From contig OX393577.1 of NCBI GenBank assembly GCA_947652605.1, positions 48,397,494 to 48,461,493 of the forward strand: a DNA stretch of 64,000 bases, in the 5' to 3' direction. Each line of letters starts with the position of its first letter. Position 1 is the first letter of the stretch. This document shows positions 35,315 to 44,696 of the stretch, one piece after another. Source of the stretch: Elmis aenea. Its lineage: Eukaryota > Arthropoda > Insecta > Coleoptera > Elmidae. The notes beneath the pieces are model-generated. The model was not told where the DNA came from. It made no database searches and was given only the letters and a program-made list of their open reading frames with translations. The translations under genes and the position numbers were made by a program.

Positions 35315-38300
35315 TCAGGCGTCGGAGGTTAGTCTCGTATCCCGAGTCCATTTGCGCCATGCCCTTCTGTCTTTTGCAAGAATTTTCATTTCTTCTGGTG
35401 TTTTTCCTCTTTCTGCTCCCCAATCCCTTATTTGATCCATCCATTTTCTTCTTGGTCTCCCTCTTTGTTTTTTGGCTGGTTTTCCTATTTCTATTATTTT
35501 TCTTGTAAGTCTGTCTGGATTCATTCTCATGACATGACCATACCAGTTAAGTTGTTTCTTTTTTATTTTATCTATTATTGGTTCTTGTTCTGTCATTTCT
35601 CTAATGTTTTCGTTTCTTATCCTATCCCATTTTGTTTTCCCAGCTATTTTCCGGAGGTGTTTCATTTCCATGGCGTTTATTTTATTTTCATCTTTTTTCT
35701 TTATTGTCCAGTTTTCCGCTGCATATGTTATTATCGGTATTGTTATCATATTGTGTATTTTCATTTTCACTTTTTTGTCTATCTCTTTGTGTCCTAATAT
35801 TGATTTGTTTAGTGAATAATAGAGTTTTGTTGATTTGTTTGCCCTGTTTGTTAGTTCGGCGTCTATTCTCCCGTCCTCTGTTATTATACTTCCTAAGTAT
35901 TCGTATGTTGTAACTCTTTCAAGATCATTGTTTTTACATTTAATTTTGTTGATGTTTTGAGGGTCTTTTTGTTTTTCGTTTATGATCATTGTTTTTGTTT
36001 TATTTATATTCACTTCCATTCCCATGTTCTCTATTTCCTCGGTCCATGCATTCACTAGTTTTTGCATTTTGTTTCTGGTATTTGCTATAAGCACTATGTC
36101 GTCTGCGTATAGTAGGCTATTTAATGTAATTATTTCTAGGTTTCTGTACCCAATTGCCGTGTTCAGTTGTTTATGTTTTTCCTTAATTCGTTTCCCTATC
36201 TTATCCATGAATATTATAAATAATAGTGGGCTTAGACTGTCTCCCTGTTTTATTCCCTTGCTCATTCTAAATTCGTCTGATCTTTGTCCTGCAATTTGTA
36301 TTTTTGCTCTTACTATGTGATACGTGCTTCTAATTGCATTTATTAGGGTGTTAGGTATTTCTATTTCTCTCAGGGTCTTCCATATTTCTCTTCTGTCTAC
36401 CGTATCGAAGGCTGCTTTTAGGTCTATAAATGTTAGGTAGCGTTCTTCTCCTTCTTCTACTTTTCTTTCTATTATATTCCTTATAATACATATATTATCA
36501 CTTGTCTGTCTTCCTGGTCTAAAAGCTGCTTGTTCTTCTTCAAGTTTTATTTCCACGTGCTCTCTTAATCTCTTTTCTAGGATTTTTGTATATAATTTGT
36601 AGCTAGTTTGAGCTAAACAGATTGGTCTGTAGTTTTCACATTGTGATTGTTCTCCTTTCTTGTATATTGGTACTAGTAAGTTGTTTTCCCAGTCCCTGGG
36701 TATTTCTTGTTTCTCCCATGCTTCTTTGCATATTGCCCATATCCAGTCTATTCCTTTTTCTCCCAGCCATTTGATCATCTCTGGTACTATGTTGTCTTCT
36801 CCACTTGCTTTTCCAATTTTGACTTTTCCTATTGCGTCTTTTACTTCTTCCCTCTTAATTTCTTGTTGGTGGTCTGCTTGTTCTACTCTGTTTATGTCTT
36901 CTTCTGGGATTATCATGTGGTATTTGCTTATGAAGTGTTCCCTCCACGTTTCCAGTATTTCTTTTGTGTCTGTTTGTACTTGTCCCTGTTTGTTTTTTAT
37001 TACTTTTAATTCTTTCTTTTTCTTTCCTCTTAGTCTTTTAATTCTCGTCCAGAACTTTCTGTTGTCAATTTCGTGTAATTCTGTTATCTCTTTACCGAAT
37101 TCCTTCCACGTTTCGATTTTTGACTTTTTGACTGCTTCTTTTACTGTATTTCTCTTTCTATTGTATACTTCTCTATCATTCTCTGTTTTTGATTGGGTAA
37201 ATTTTTTCCATGCTATTTTCTTTTCTTTTACCAGCTTCTTTATATCATTGTTCCACCACTTCGTCCTTTTCAGGTTGTTGTTATAATTACTTTTCCCACA
37301 TATGTTTGCTGTTATTTTTAGTACTGTCTCTTTGAATGTCGTCCATCTTTCTTCTAGTGTCCATTCTATTTGTTCGTTCTCCATTCTTTGAAACTCTATA
37401 TCTGTCTCTTTTTGGTATTTCTCTTTATTTTCTTTAATTTTTAGTTTGTGTATTGCTACTCTAGTATATTTTATTGTTTCTTTATTTTTGTTTATTCTTA
37501 TTAAGCATTTCGCTATTACTAGCCTATGATTCGATCCTATTTCCGCCTCCTTCTTGGTTTCTATTCTTTGAAATATCTCTGTTAGGTCCTGTGTGAAAGT
37601 TATGTAATCTATGAGACTTCTAGCGTTTCGCTCCTCCGCCACAAATGTGTATTTATCTTCAATTTTTTGCTCCCACATGGTATTTCCTATTATAAGGTCA
37701 TTAATTTTGCAAAAATCTATCATTTTCATTCCATTTCTGTTAATGGTTTCTTCGCCATGTTTTCCCATGCAGCCCATTCCTCTATTGTAATCTTTCCCTA
37801 CTCTGCTGTTCCAGTCTCCCATTATTATTGTTTTTTCGTTTTCTTCTTTTAGCTCATCGAGTATCCGTTGTAGGTTAATGTAGAATTCTACCATTTCTTC
37901 CTCTGCTGATCCTTCTACTGGCCCGTAAATTTGTACGATGTTAATTGTTTCTTTTAGTTTGATACTAATTACCATTACTCTCGAGTTTATTGCTTTAAAT
38001 GCTATTATTTTTCTATTTATCTCCTCTGTGACTATTATCCCTACTCCTTCTTTTGCTCTCTGTTCTGGACTTACTCCCGAGTAATATAGTATATGCCTAT
38101 TTGTTAGATATGTGTTTCCTTCGCCTTTTTTTTTGGTTTCACTTAGTCCCATTATTTGAATGTTATTGTTATCCATTTCCTCTGTTATTTCTATTTCTTT
38201 CCCAGTTAACGTGTTTATGTTCCATATTCCTATGTTTATCTCCTTGTTCTCTACTATTTCTTTTTCTTTATTTCTATTCTTGTTTGTGTCCTTATTCATA

Positions 38301-38500
38301 TCCTGTTTTATTTCCTGTGTCGGCATTTTGTTTTGTTTTTGTTTTATTATGTCTTGTTTAAATTTTTTGATTTTGTCTTCTGTTTCCTGTTCACTTTCTT
38401 TGTTGGCTAAGTTTTGGTCTTTGTTTTTATCTACATTTATTCCGTTTTGTTTATCGTTTATGGCTTCTTTATTGTTTCCGTATTCCATAGTCTTGTCCAT
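35315..38500 (-). CDS. LINE ORF2: apurinic endonuclease plus reverse transcriptase
   Basis: An intact 1061-residue polyprotein. Residues 1-85 are a Lys/Asn/Gln-rich leader. The endonuclease (about 88-335) shows IWNINTL (92-98), GLSETK with Glu121, QIYGP (190-194), GDWNSRVG with Asp229 and Asn231, and SNHRLV with His325, the usual catalytic positions of the exonuclease-endonuclease-phosphatase fold. The reverse transcriptase (about 600-870) shows VPIYKKGE...NYRPI (610-627), AFRPGRQTSDN (659-669), FIDLKAAFD with Asp693, KGIKQGDSLSPLLF (748-761) and YADD (798-801). The C-terminal tail contains WYGHVMRM (986-993) and RGRPRRKWMDQI (1013-1024), common to many insect LINEs. It nicks target DNA and primes reverse transcription there. 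It starts 47 bp after ORF1 ends, in another frame, suggesting reinitiation. Reverse-strand frames across this region are shadows. Confidence 0.93.
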   Translation of the reverse strand: MDKTMEYGNNKEAINDKQNGINVDKNKDQNLANKESEQETEDKIKKFKQDIIKQKQNKMPTQEIKQDMNKDTNKNRNKEKEIVENKEINIGIWNINTLTGKEIEITEEMDNNNIQIMGLSETKKKGEGNTYLTNRHILYYSGVSPEQRAKEGVGIIVTEEINRKIIAFKAINSRVMVISIKLKETINIVQIYGPVEGSAEEEMVEFYINLQRILDELKEENEKTIIMGDWNSRVGKDYNRGMGCMGKHGEETINRNGMKMIDFCKINDLIIGNTMWEQKIEDKYTFVAEERNARSLIDYITFTQDLTEIFQRIETKKEAEIGSNHRLVIAKCLIRINKNKETIKYTRVAIHKLKIKENKEKYQKETDIEFQRMENEQIEWTLEERWTTFKETVLKITANICGKSNYNNNLKRTKWWNNDIKKLVKEKKIAWKKFTQSKTENDREVYNRKRNTVKEAVKKSKIETWKEFGKEITELHEIDNRKFWTRIKRLRGKKKKELKVIKNKQGQVQTDTKEILETWREHFISKYHMIIPEEDINRVEQADHQQEIKREEVKDAIGKVKIGKASGEDNIVPEMIKWLGEKGIDWIWAICKEAWEKQEIPRDWENNLLVPIYKKGEQSQCENYRPICLAQTSYKLYTKILEKRLREHVEIKLEEEQAAFRPGRQTSDNICIIRNIIERKVEEGEERYLTFIDLKAAFDTVDRREIWKTLREIEIPNTLINAIRSTYHIVRAKIQIAGQRSDEFRMSKGIKQGDSLSPLLFIIFMDKIGKRIKEKHKQLNTAIGYRNLEIITLNSLLYADDIVLIANTRNKMQKLVNAWTEEIENMGMEVNINKTKTMIINEKQKDPQNINKIKCKNNDLERVTTYEYLGSIITEDGRIDAELTNRANKSTKLYYSLNKSILGHKEIDKKVKMKIHNMITIPIITYAAENWTIKKKDENKINAMEMKHLRKIAGKTKWDRIRNENIREMTEQEPIIDKIKKKQLNWYGHVMRMNPDRLTRKIIEIGKPAKKQRGRPRRKWMDQIRDWGAERGKTPEEMKILAKDRRAWRKWTRDTRLTSDA

Positions 38501-38547
38501 TTCCCTTGCTGAGTCGTTTCCTTTATTTCCATTTTTAAGTTTTCCTC

Positions 38548-39330
38548 CTAGTTTTTTGGGGTTGTTCTTTCTTCAAGTTCTTCTTTGTCCTTGTTCCATC
38601 TCCATTCTGTTCCGTTTATAGTAATTTTGTTATACCCTATTTTGATAGTTTTCCCGGCTCTTATTTCCTGTTTTGCTCTCTCGTTTATTTGTTTTTGTTT
38701 TTGTTTTTCCCTCTTTGTCAGGTCGTTATTAATATATATCTTGTCCGTTGTAATACTTCTTAGTTTGGATTTATTTTTCATTATCTCCTCTTTGTCTTGC
38801 TCTGTTTCAAGTTTGACTAACCAGGTTTTGTTTCCTATTTTATCTGCTGTGTTTACACTTACATTTATGTTTAGTTGTTGTTCCATAAATTTTTCGATTT
38901 TTTGTTTAAGGGTGTTCGAGTCCTTCGTGTCCATTTCCATACCGTATATTACTATATTGTTTTTGCGTTTTTCTTTCTCCATCCATTCCACTGTGTCTTC
39001 TAAAGTTTTTACTTTTCCCTTGATTTCCCTGTTTTCATTTTTTATTTCTTCATTTTCCTTCTTTAATTTTACGTTGTCTTCTTTAATTTCTTTCATTACT
39101 TTATTTATTGATTCCTGTTGTATTCTTATTTGCTGTATTTCTTCTTTTATTTCTGATTGCTCTTCTTTCATTTTAGTTATTATGTTGATAATGTAGTCCA
39201 ATTTTTCGTCCCCCTTTGTTTGTTTCGTTGGGGATCTAATTACTTTTTTTGATTTTCCAAACACCTCTTCCATGTCATTTCCTGCTTTCCTTTTCCTCAG
39301 GTCGTCCGTAGAACTATCGTCGCTTTCCAT
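38548..39330 (-). CDS. LINE ORF1: coiled-coil RNA-binding protein
   Basis: An intact 260-residue protein. Residues 1-40 are charged (MESDDSSTDDLRKRK). About 45-120 is a Glu/Lys-rich heptad-like region, likely a trimerising coiled coil. About 120-205 begins KRKNNIVIYGMEMD and includes KTWLVKLET and KIYINNDLT, resembling the RRM-like fold of LINE ORF1 proteins. The tail is basic, rich in Lys/Gln/Arg, ending WRWNKDKEELEERTTPKN. I see no CCHC zinc knuckle. Such proteins bind the element RNA and package it with ORF2 product. It is the first frame after a short 5' UTR, and the start at MESDD is the most upstream Met in the frame that I recognise. Confidence 0.85.
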   Translation of the reverse strand: MESDDSSTDDLRKRKAGNDMEEVFGKSKKVIRSPTKQTKGDEKLDYIINIITKMKEEQSEIKEEIQQIRIQQESINKVMKEIKEDNVKLKKENEEIKNENREIKGKVKTLEDTVEWMEKEKRKNNIVIYGMEMDTKDSNTLKQKIEKFMEQQLNINVSVNTADKIGNKTWLVKLETEQDKEEIMKNKSKLRSITTDKIYINNDLTKREKQKQKQINERAKQEIRAGKTIKIGYNKITINGTEWRWNKDKEELEERTTPKN

Positions 39331-39487
39331 GTTTTGATTACAGATATAGAATTATTTTACACAACTTCGGTTTAAAACTTCCTTGGAATAATTTCTAGTT
39401 TTTCGCCCCACGTGTAATTTTATTAGGTTATGAGCCCGTTTAAGCGTATTTTTATCGTTGTTTAACGGCAATTTTAGTTTAGTTTAG

Positions 39488-40375
39488 TTTTGGCTTTATT
39501 CATGAACTTTAAATTTTTTTTAGTAGTTCTACTAAAAGGTGGGACATTTTAAAAAAGAATTTATCAAAATTAACATTAAAACCTTCATCTGCAACTATAG
39601 ATTGGAATCTAGAGTTGAAGCACTGCGACCATTAAGATACGAAAATATACGACGCATTAATAGGCATTTTTGATAATAATAATAACGACTACAAAGTCGA
39701 CATGAGGCACAAAGTTTAGCTAAAAGAATTCAAAATTTTAAATTTATTTGTTCTACTATTTTATAGAATGAAGTATTTAACAGATTAAATGTGGTAAGTA
39801 AAATGTTACAAGGTGTTAAGCAGCATTTAAAAAGTGCATTAGTTGCATTAGACGAATTAATGTTTCATAAAGGAATTAAGAACAGATAAAGGTTTTGATG
39901 AAATTTTAGAATCTGCAAAAGAACTAGCTACAGAGTTAGAAATTGCACCAAAATTTATTCCGTCAAAAAATGTACGAAGACGTAATATAAAGAAACAATT
40001 TAGTTACGAATCTGCCGATGAAACACCGATGGGTCCTAAAGATAAATTTAAAATATCTTTTTTTCAATGTTATTTTAAATACTACAGTACTGAACTCTTT
40101 AGAAGAAAGATTTAGACAACTTAAAAATCACAATGATAATTTTAATTTTTTTACGATATCAAAGAGATAAAAAATATGGACAAAGAAATTTTTAGAAAAC
40201 ATTGTAACGATATCAAAAGTATGCTTACGGATGGTACAGACAAGAATATAAGTGCATTAGAATTATTTGATGAATTTAAGGTTTTTTGTAGACTTTGTAG
40301 ATCTTTTCATACTTATTCAGATACATTTTATTTGTGCCAACAATTTGGAGTGTGTATTTGAAAATGTAACCATTG
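39488..40375 (+). pseudogene. hAT transposase remnant, downstream piece
   Basis: Plus-strand pieces in several frames match the C-terminal half of an hAT transposase. One reads FFSSSTKRWDILKKNL, then LKPSSATIDWN. Another includes MLQGVKQHLKSALVAL, then FDEILESAKELATELEI and the Arg/Lys stretch before FSYESADETPMGPKDKFKI. The last is MDKEIFRKHCNDIKSML...ISALELFDEFKVF (40176-40361), similar to the dimerisation region. Frameshifts and stops interrupt it, so it is not functional. The first piece joins 35190-35267 when the LINE is removed. Confidence 0.82.
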
Positions 40376-40904
40376 TTCTACGAATTTTTTATAAATAAAT
40401 AAAGAAATTATTGATAACTTTGCTAGCATAAAAGCCAGAAAAGTAAAATTTTAATATTATGTTTGCTTATAAATTGTATTTTGTTAAGAATTTAAGAATT
40501 TATAATAAGAGTAAATCCGTTTTGTTTTAAGTATACTACTTAGTACCTACTTATGTAGTGTTTTATGTAATTAATTCCATTGCATACTCTATAAAGATTT
40601 ATATTAAATTAAATTATTAAGTAATAACAATATTATATTTTTATTACCCGAAAATTAGCCACTTTTGTCTTAAAATATATATAGGGGGGGGGCGCTATAA
40701 GAGTACTTCGCAGCAGGGCGCGGACTACCCTAGAGCCGTCCCTGCAAACAATTTGGTTTTTTACACATATCATATGTCTAAAATTTTATTATATTAAATA
40801 ATAAATACGAAACTAAAGAAAAAAAAATGGGGTGTCTCAAAACTTAGTTACACACCCGGTGTTTAATTTTGGCCTTGATGGTATTTATATAAAACTATTT
40901 ATTA

Positions 40905-41240
40905 TTATTTATTTATTTATTTAGTCATAAGTTCTTTCACTATTTGAGTTGTGTTGTGCTAACTTTTTTCCATGTTTTTCTGTCTTGTGTTAGCTTTTTT
41001 ACCTCTTCCCATTTGATGTTTTTATACGTTGCTATTGTTTTAACTTGGTCTTGCCAGGTTTTTCTTAGTCTACCTCTTTTGTTTTTCCCCTCCATAGGTT
41101 TTTCTGGTTAACCTTTCTTCTTTCATTTTATAAATGTTACACACCCGTTCAAGCTCTTTCTTGTGTTTTTGTTTCAACTCATTTCATCCTTGATTGTTGT
41201 TATTTCATTTCGGATTTGATCTTTTTTGGTTTGTCCTTCG
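40905..41240 (-). pseudogene. 5'-truncated LINE fragment (ORF2 C-terminus and tail)
   Basis: On the minus strand, two frames read ERLTRKTYGGE then QKRRLRKTWQDQVKTIA and WEEVKKLTQDRKTWKKV, followed by a stop (40940-40942) and a TAAATAAATAAA tail at 40905-40922. This is the conserved C-terminal tail of an insect LINE ORF2, from a different family than the complete copy next to it. The rest is missing, as is usual for truncated reverse transcription. Confidence 0.8.
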
Positions 41241-42660
41241 ATTTATAAATTATACGCTGTGTAAATAAACTCAAAATTTATCACTTTCTATTAAACGGAA
41301 AAATTCAACGCTAAATAATAAAATAAATTATTTTATGTTATTGTGAATTATTATTATATATTATTATTAAAATATATATTAATATAATATTATTAAAATA
41401 TTCTATTAATATTCTTTGCTCAAGCGGATTTTTTTTAAATTTCAGTATCATAATGTAATGCCGAGTTGCCCTTGTTTTTCGGAATGACGAAACGGCATCA
41501 GTTCCACTTAGTTGATCCATTTTACCCTCAATTATTTTGTTCTCTCCGTAGGACAAACGCTCAATTCGTTATTTCATTTCCGACTGAGGTTTGTGCTAAA
41601 CGAATAACGCGGGCGGATAGGTTTGGTCTGTGTATGGGAGATAGGGCAAACACACTGCTTTGACAGATTATGCTGCATTGAATAATAGATGATTACTCGT
41701 TACTACTAGAAATGCAGAAATAGAATCGGATGCTTTTAATGTTCACGTTAATCGTATCGTTTCGTAACAGATGCGAGCTAAATAACAATTCGTTGATCGA
41801 CTCGTTAACGACACAAAATGCAAATAAGCTAACAATATATTTCATTAAGCTCAGTCAGGATTGTTTGCAATTTTTGTTGCATTTAAAGAATTAACAGCAT
41901 TTGAAAATTTCGTTATTTCCCAAAAAAAACATAAATTAATAGCAGTAATTCCATAATCGAAAAATAATGGATACAGATATTTGTAGTATTTTTTTTTCCA
42001 GTTTTGCTAAACGTTATTTAAACTCTTTAATAAAGTTACATACAATTTTGCGACAGCCGTATTACAAATCTTTTTCAATTAAAATATTGTTTAAAATAAA
42101 ACCACTCTTACATAAATTAAGTTCCAAATTTTGAGCTTATTGTTTTAACAATAATTATCACATAAAATCAGTTAACAGCGACAGATACTTATGTAAAAGA
42201 ATCGTTTTTAATATGTGGGAAGGCTGCTTCAAATACTTAAAATATTATAAAAACCTATTAACATATCCTGTTAATCGGAGTATACTGTGATTAATTGCAA
42301 CTACTTATTATGAAAAAGTTTAGAATTTTTAATTAAATAAATATAGTAGTTGAACAAAAAAGAACGATTATTTGTTTTGTTACAGTTAGGCACAGTGTAC
42401 TGCGATTAACAGGATCTCCTAATGTCCTAATAAGTTTTTATTATATTTTAAGTTTTTGAAGCAGCCTTTCAACAAAAATATAATTTAATTAATTTAATTA
42501 ATTATTGGTATTGTTGTATTCCTTAGAAAATAATTTATTTAAATAACCGCGTTACTGCCGTTCCTTAAAAAAAAAGATTTTTTGTCAAAAAACTGATTCT
42601 GCAACCTTCAAAGCCGTCTAAAGTAACCTAAACGTCAATTATACGTTATAAAACGTATTT
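41241..42660. other. Intergenic stretch with a GC-richer block
   Basis: No gene recognised. About 41450-41830 is non-repetitive and less AT-rich than its surroundings, with open frames up to 72 codons that look unremarkable. Possible regulatory DNA; nothing firmer. Confidence 0.35.
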
Positions 42661-43012
42661 CGGTCACTTGTTGACATAATAAAATTCAATTCAGGTTGTG
42701 TCACACTTGATAAAAAACACAAATTTTCGTCCAAAAATTATTTGAGGTTTTAAAAATTAACCAAAATGATGCAGTTATATTTAAAATTTATTCCTCTTTC
42801 CAAAAATGTTAAAATGTACACGGTGTTCCATTTGAAAAAACAAAGTTAGGGTAATTTTCAGCGAAACTGAAAATGGAACAATAGTGTACCTACTTCTGTT
42901 TAAATAATCCGGTTTTTTACACATACCTATCACATATTTAAAATTTGATTCGTCTTAAATCAGCACTTAGGAAAAAAAATGTGGTATGCCAGAACTCAGC
43001 TACATCCAGTAT
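42661..43012. repeat. Dispersed repeat family 7, uninterrupted copy (empty site)
   Basis: Co-linear with 34562-34802 plus 40753-40863 but without the hAT. Where the other copy has CAAACAAT twice, this copy has a single TAAATAAT (about 42902) followed directly by CCGGTTTTTTACACATA. It therefore shows the pre-insertion state of the site. Confidence 0.8.
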
Positions 43013-43380
43013 TCTTAAGATGACCAGATTTTAGTTTTGGTAAGGCGGGACAAAATCGACTGGGGGATATTAGGTATGAATGAAAGTAAAAAAATGCATT
43101 CTTTTTTTTTTTTGACTCATGTTGACATTTACGTATTTTGCATTGCAAAATAACTACTAAGAATGATCAATAATTATTGTGATTGATATTGGTAACTTTT
43201 AAGCAAATTCGTGTACTCTTTTGTATTTTACATCGGTTTATTGTGGTATTGTGAACATGGCTAAATTTAAACACTTTGAACAGTTAAAAATGTTAGGTGT
43301 TGACATTGTTAAGTGGTAAAAACGTAGCGGCTGCTGCAGAATTGACTTGGAATTTACGTTTACTTGTTTATTAATTGCAA
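43013..43380. other. Intergenic stretch, nothing recognised
   Basis: No gene, RNA or clear repeat identified. A short + strand frame near 43258 (ATGGCTAAATTTAAAC) stops quickly. Confidence 0.35.
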
Positions 43381-43699
43381 ACATCACTTTTTTATGATAT
43401 TAACCATATCTCGGTTATTTTTTGCAACAAATACATAAAGTATATATTTTTGGAAAGCTAGGACAACGCTCTTTCATATAAAGTCATGGCCAACTAGGGT
43501 TGCTATTTAAAAAAATTTAAGTTTACTTCATACCTATCTCGATAGTAAAGTTCGCTAGAAAAAAATGAACTTTCATTTTTCGTCTGCAGTGTATAGGCGT
43601 TATTCTCTCAAAAAAAAACAGAAGAGCGATATCAGATTTACGCTAACTATTACGGTAACTGAAATACCCCGTAAAACATTCGAATTTGGTCCACCTTGT
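43381..43699. mobile_element. Foldback family 8, 5'-truncated copy
   Basis: Matches 54360-54786: CCATATCTCGGTTATTTTTTGC, GCGATATCAGATTTACGCTAACTATTACGGTAA and CCCCGTAAAACATTCGAATT, ending GGTCCACCTTG then TA. The left terminal repeat is missing. Confidence 0.75.
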
Positions 43700-43954
43700 A
43701 CAGTAGGGTAAAATATAAATGCAGCCGAACATTGCGCAACGCTATGATGCTGTATGCGTATACACTATACAGCATGATCTATACACATAAAGAGCCTTGA
43801 ACGTAAGACGTAGGTTTATGTTTTTGCGTTTTGCTATAAACTGGCAAAAAGCTGGACTGTTTTAAAACTCCGCGGGACGCTGGACAATTTGTTAAAAATC
43901 GGGACTGTCCCGCCAAAAGCGTGTGGTCACCTTTAGTATACCGTATACCTATAC

Positions 43955-44696
43955 ACTACAATAATTCATTCAAAAAGTCTGCAACAAATACATAAAAAGT
44001 TGGTGCATGACCTAAAATTAATTTTAAGTTGAAACAAAAGTTGAATAAGAATTCATATGACACTAGATTTAAGCGATTTTAGAAATGTTCCCAAAAATAA
44101 AGTGCCCTCATTTTAAAAGTTACAAAAAAATTCATAGAAAAAAGTTGTTTAGAAATTCAGAAAGCAGACTTAATATTAAATTTGACGAAACATTTTTTTA
44201 TTTGTTATTAAATTAAGTATTCTCAAAGTCTGCAACAACTGGAAAAGTTTTTTATTATCGACTTCTCAGAAAATTTTATTTTTAATAGGTACAACTTAAT
44301 GCATAGCCTAAAACTAATTTTAAGATGAAAAGAAGTTCAAAAAAAATTCATGACACTAGATTTTAGTGATTATAGAAACATTTGCAAGAGTGAAGTGCTC
44401 TTGTTTTATAAGTAACAAAAATAAATCATAAAAAAATAATTATTTTTTATAAGCTTTATTGTTGAATTCTAAACAACTTTTTCCTACAAACTTTTTTGTA
44501 ACTCTCGAAATAAGGGCACTTTTGCAGATATTTCTAAAATCGTTAAAATTTAGTGGCATAAATTTTTATTCAACTCTTTTTCATCTTGAAATAATTTTTA
44601 AACAATGCACCACTTTTATCAAGAATAAAATTTTTTGAGAAATCGTTAATAAAAAATCTTTTTCATTTGTTGCAGTCTTTTTGAATGACGCTGTAG
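43955..44696. mobile_element. Compound foldback element, family 9 (742 bp)
   Basis: The ends are inverse: ACTACA...TCATTCAAAAAGTCTGCAAC on the left and GTTGCAGTCTTTTTGAATGA...TGTAGT on the right. A unit of about 250 bp occurs three times: directly at about 43965 and again at about 44220 (CTCAAAGTCTGCAACAAC), and inverted from about 44680 back to 44470. Shared motifs are GACACTAGATTTWAG and AAAATTMATAGAAAAA-type stretches. Non-coding. Confidence 0.72.

Larger units (their letters stand above)
35282..39487 (-). mobile_element. Structurally complete LINE (APE-type non-LTR retrotransposon), two ORFs
   Basis: A 4.2 kb element on the minus strand with ORF1 (39330-38548) and ORF2 (38500-35315), about 157 bp of 5' UTR and a 3' end of GAA repeats (35281-35297). 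The target duplication TTTTGGCTTTATTC lies at 35268-35281 and 39488-39501; a TTAG plus a T-run of different length precedes it on both sides. Both ORFs are open, which points to a recent insertion. Clade not assigned. Confidence 0.9.
34803..40744 (+). mobile_element. hAT element with 8-bp target duplication, carrying a LINE insertion
   Basis: Perfect 8-bp repeats CAAACAAT lie at 34795-34802 and 40745-40752. The ends are CAGGGCCGGC on the left and GCCGTCCCTG on the right. Inside are remnants of an hAT transposase (see the two pseudogene entries), split by a 4.2 kb LINE. Without the LINE the element is about 1.7 kb, so most of the transposase N-terminal half is missing. Confidence 0.9.
34562..40863. 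repeat. Dispersed repeat family 7, split by the hAT insertion
   Basis: 34562-34802 and 40753-40863 together match 42661-43012. Shared segments are GGACATAATAAAGTTCAATT, CCAAAAATTATTTGAG, TCCTCTTTCCAAAAATGT, GTGTTCCATTTGAAA and, on the far side, GGTTTTTTACACATA. The hAT element at 34803-40744 interrupts it. Confidence 0.8.

Noticed and set aside
35432..39196. Long + strand open frames (for example 36660-37286 and 38585-39196)
   Set aside because: They are antisense shadows of the two LINE ORFs; translations are Phe/Leu/Ser/Cys-rich without domains.
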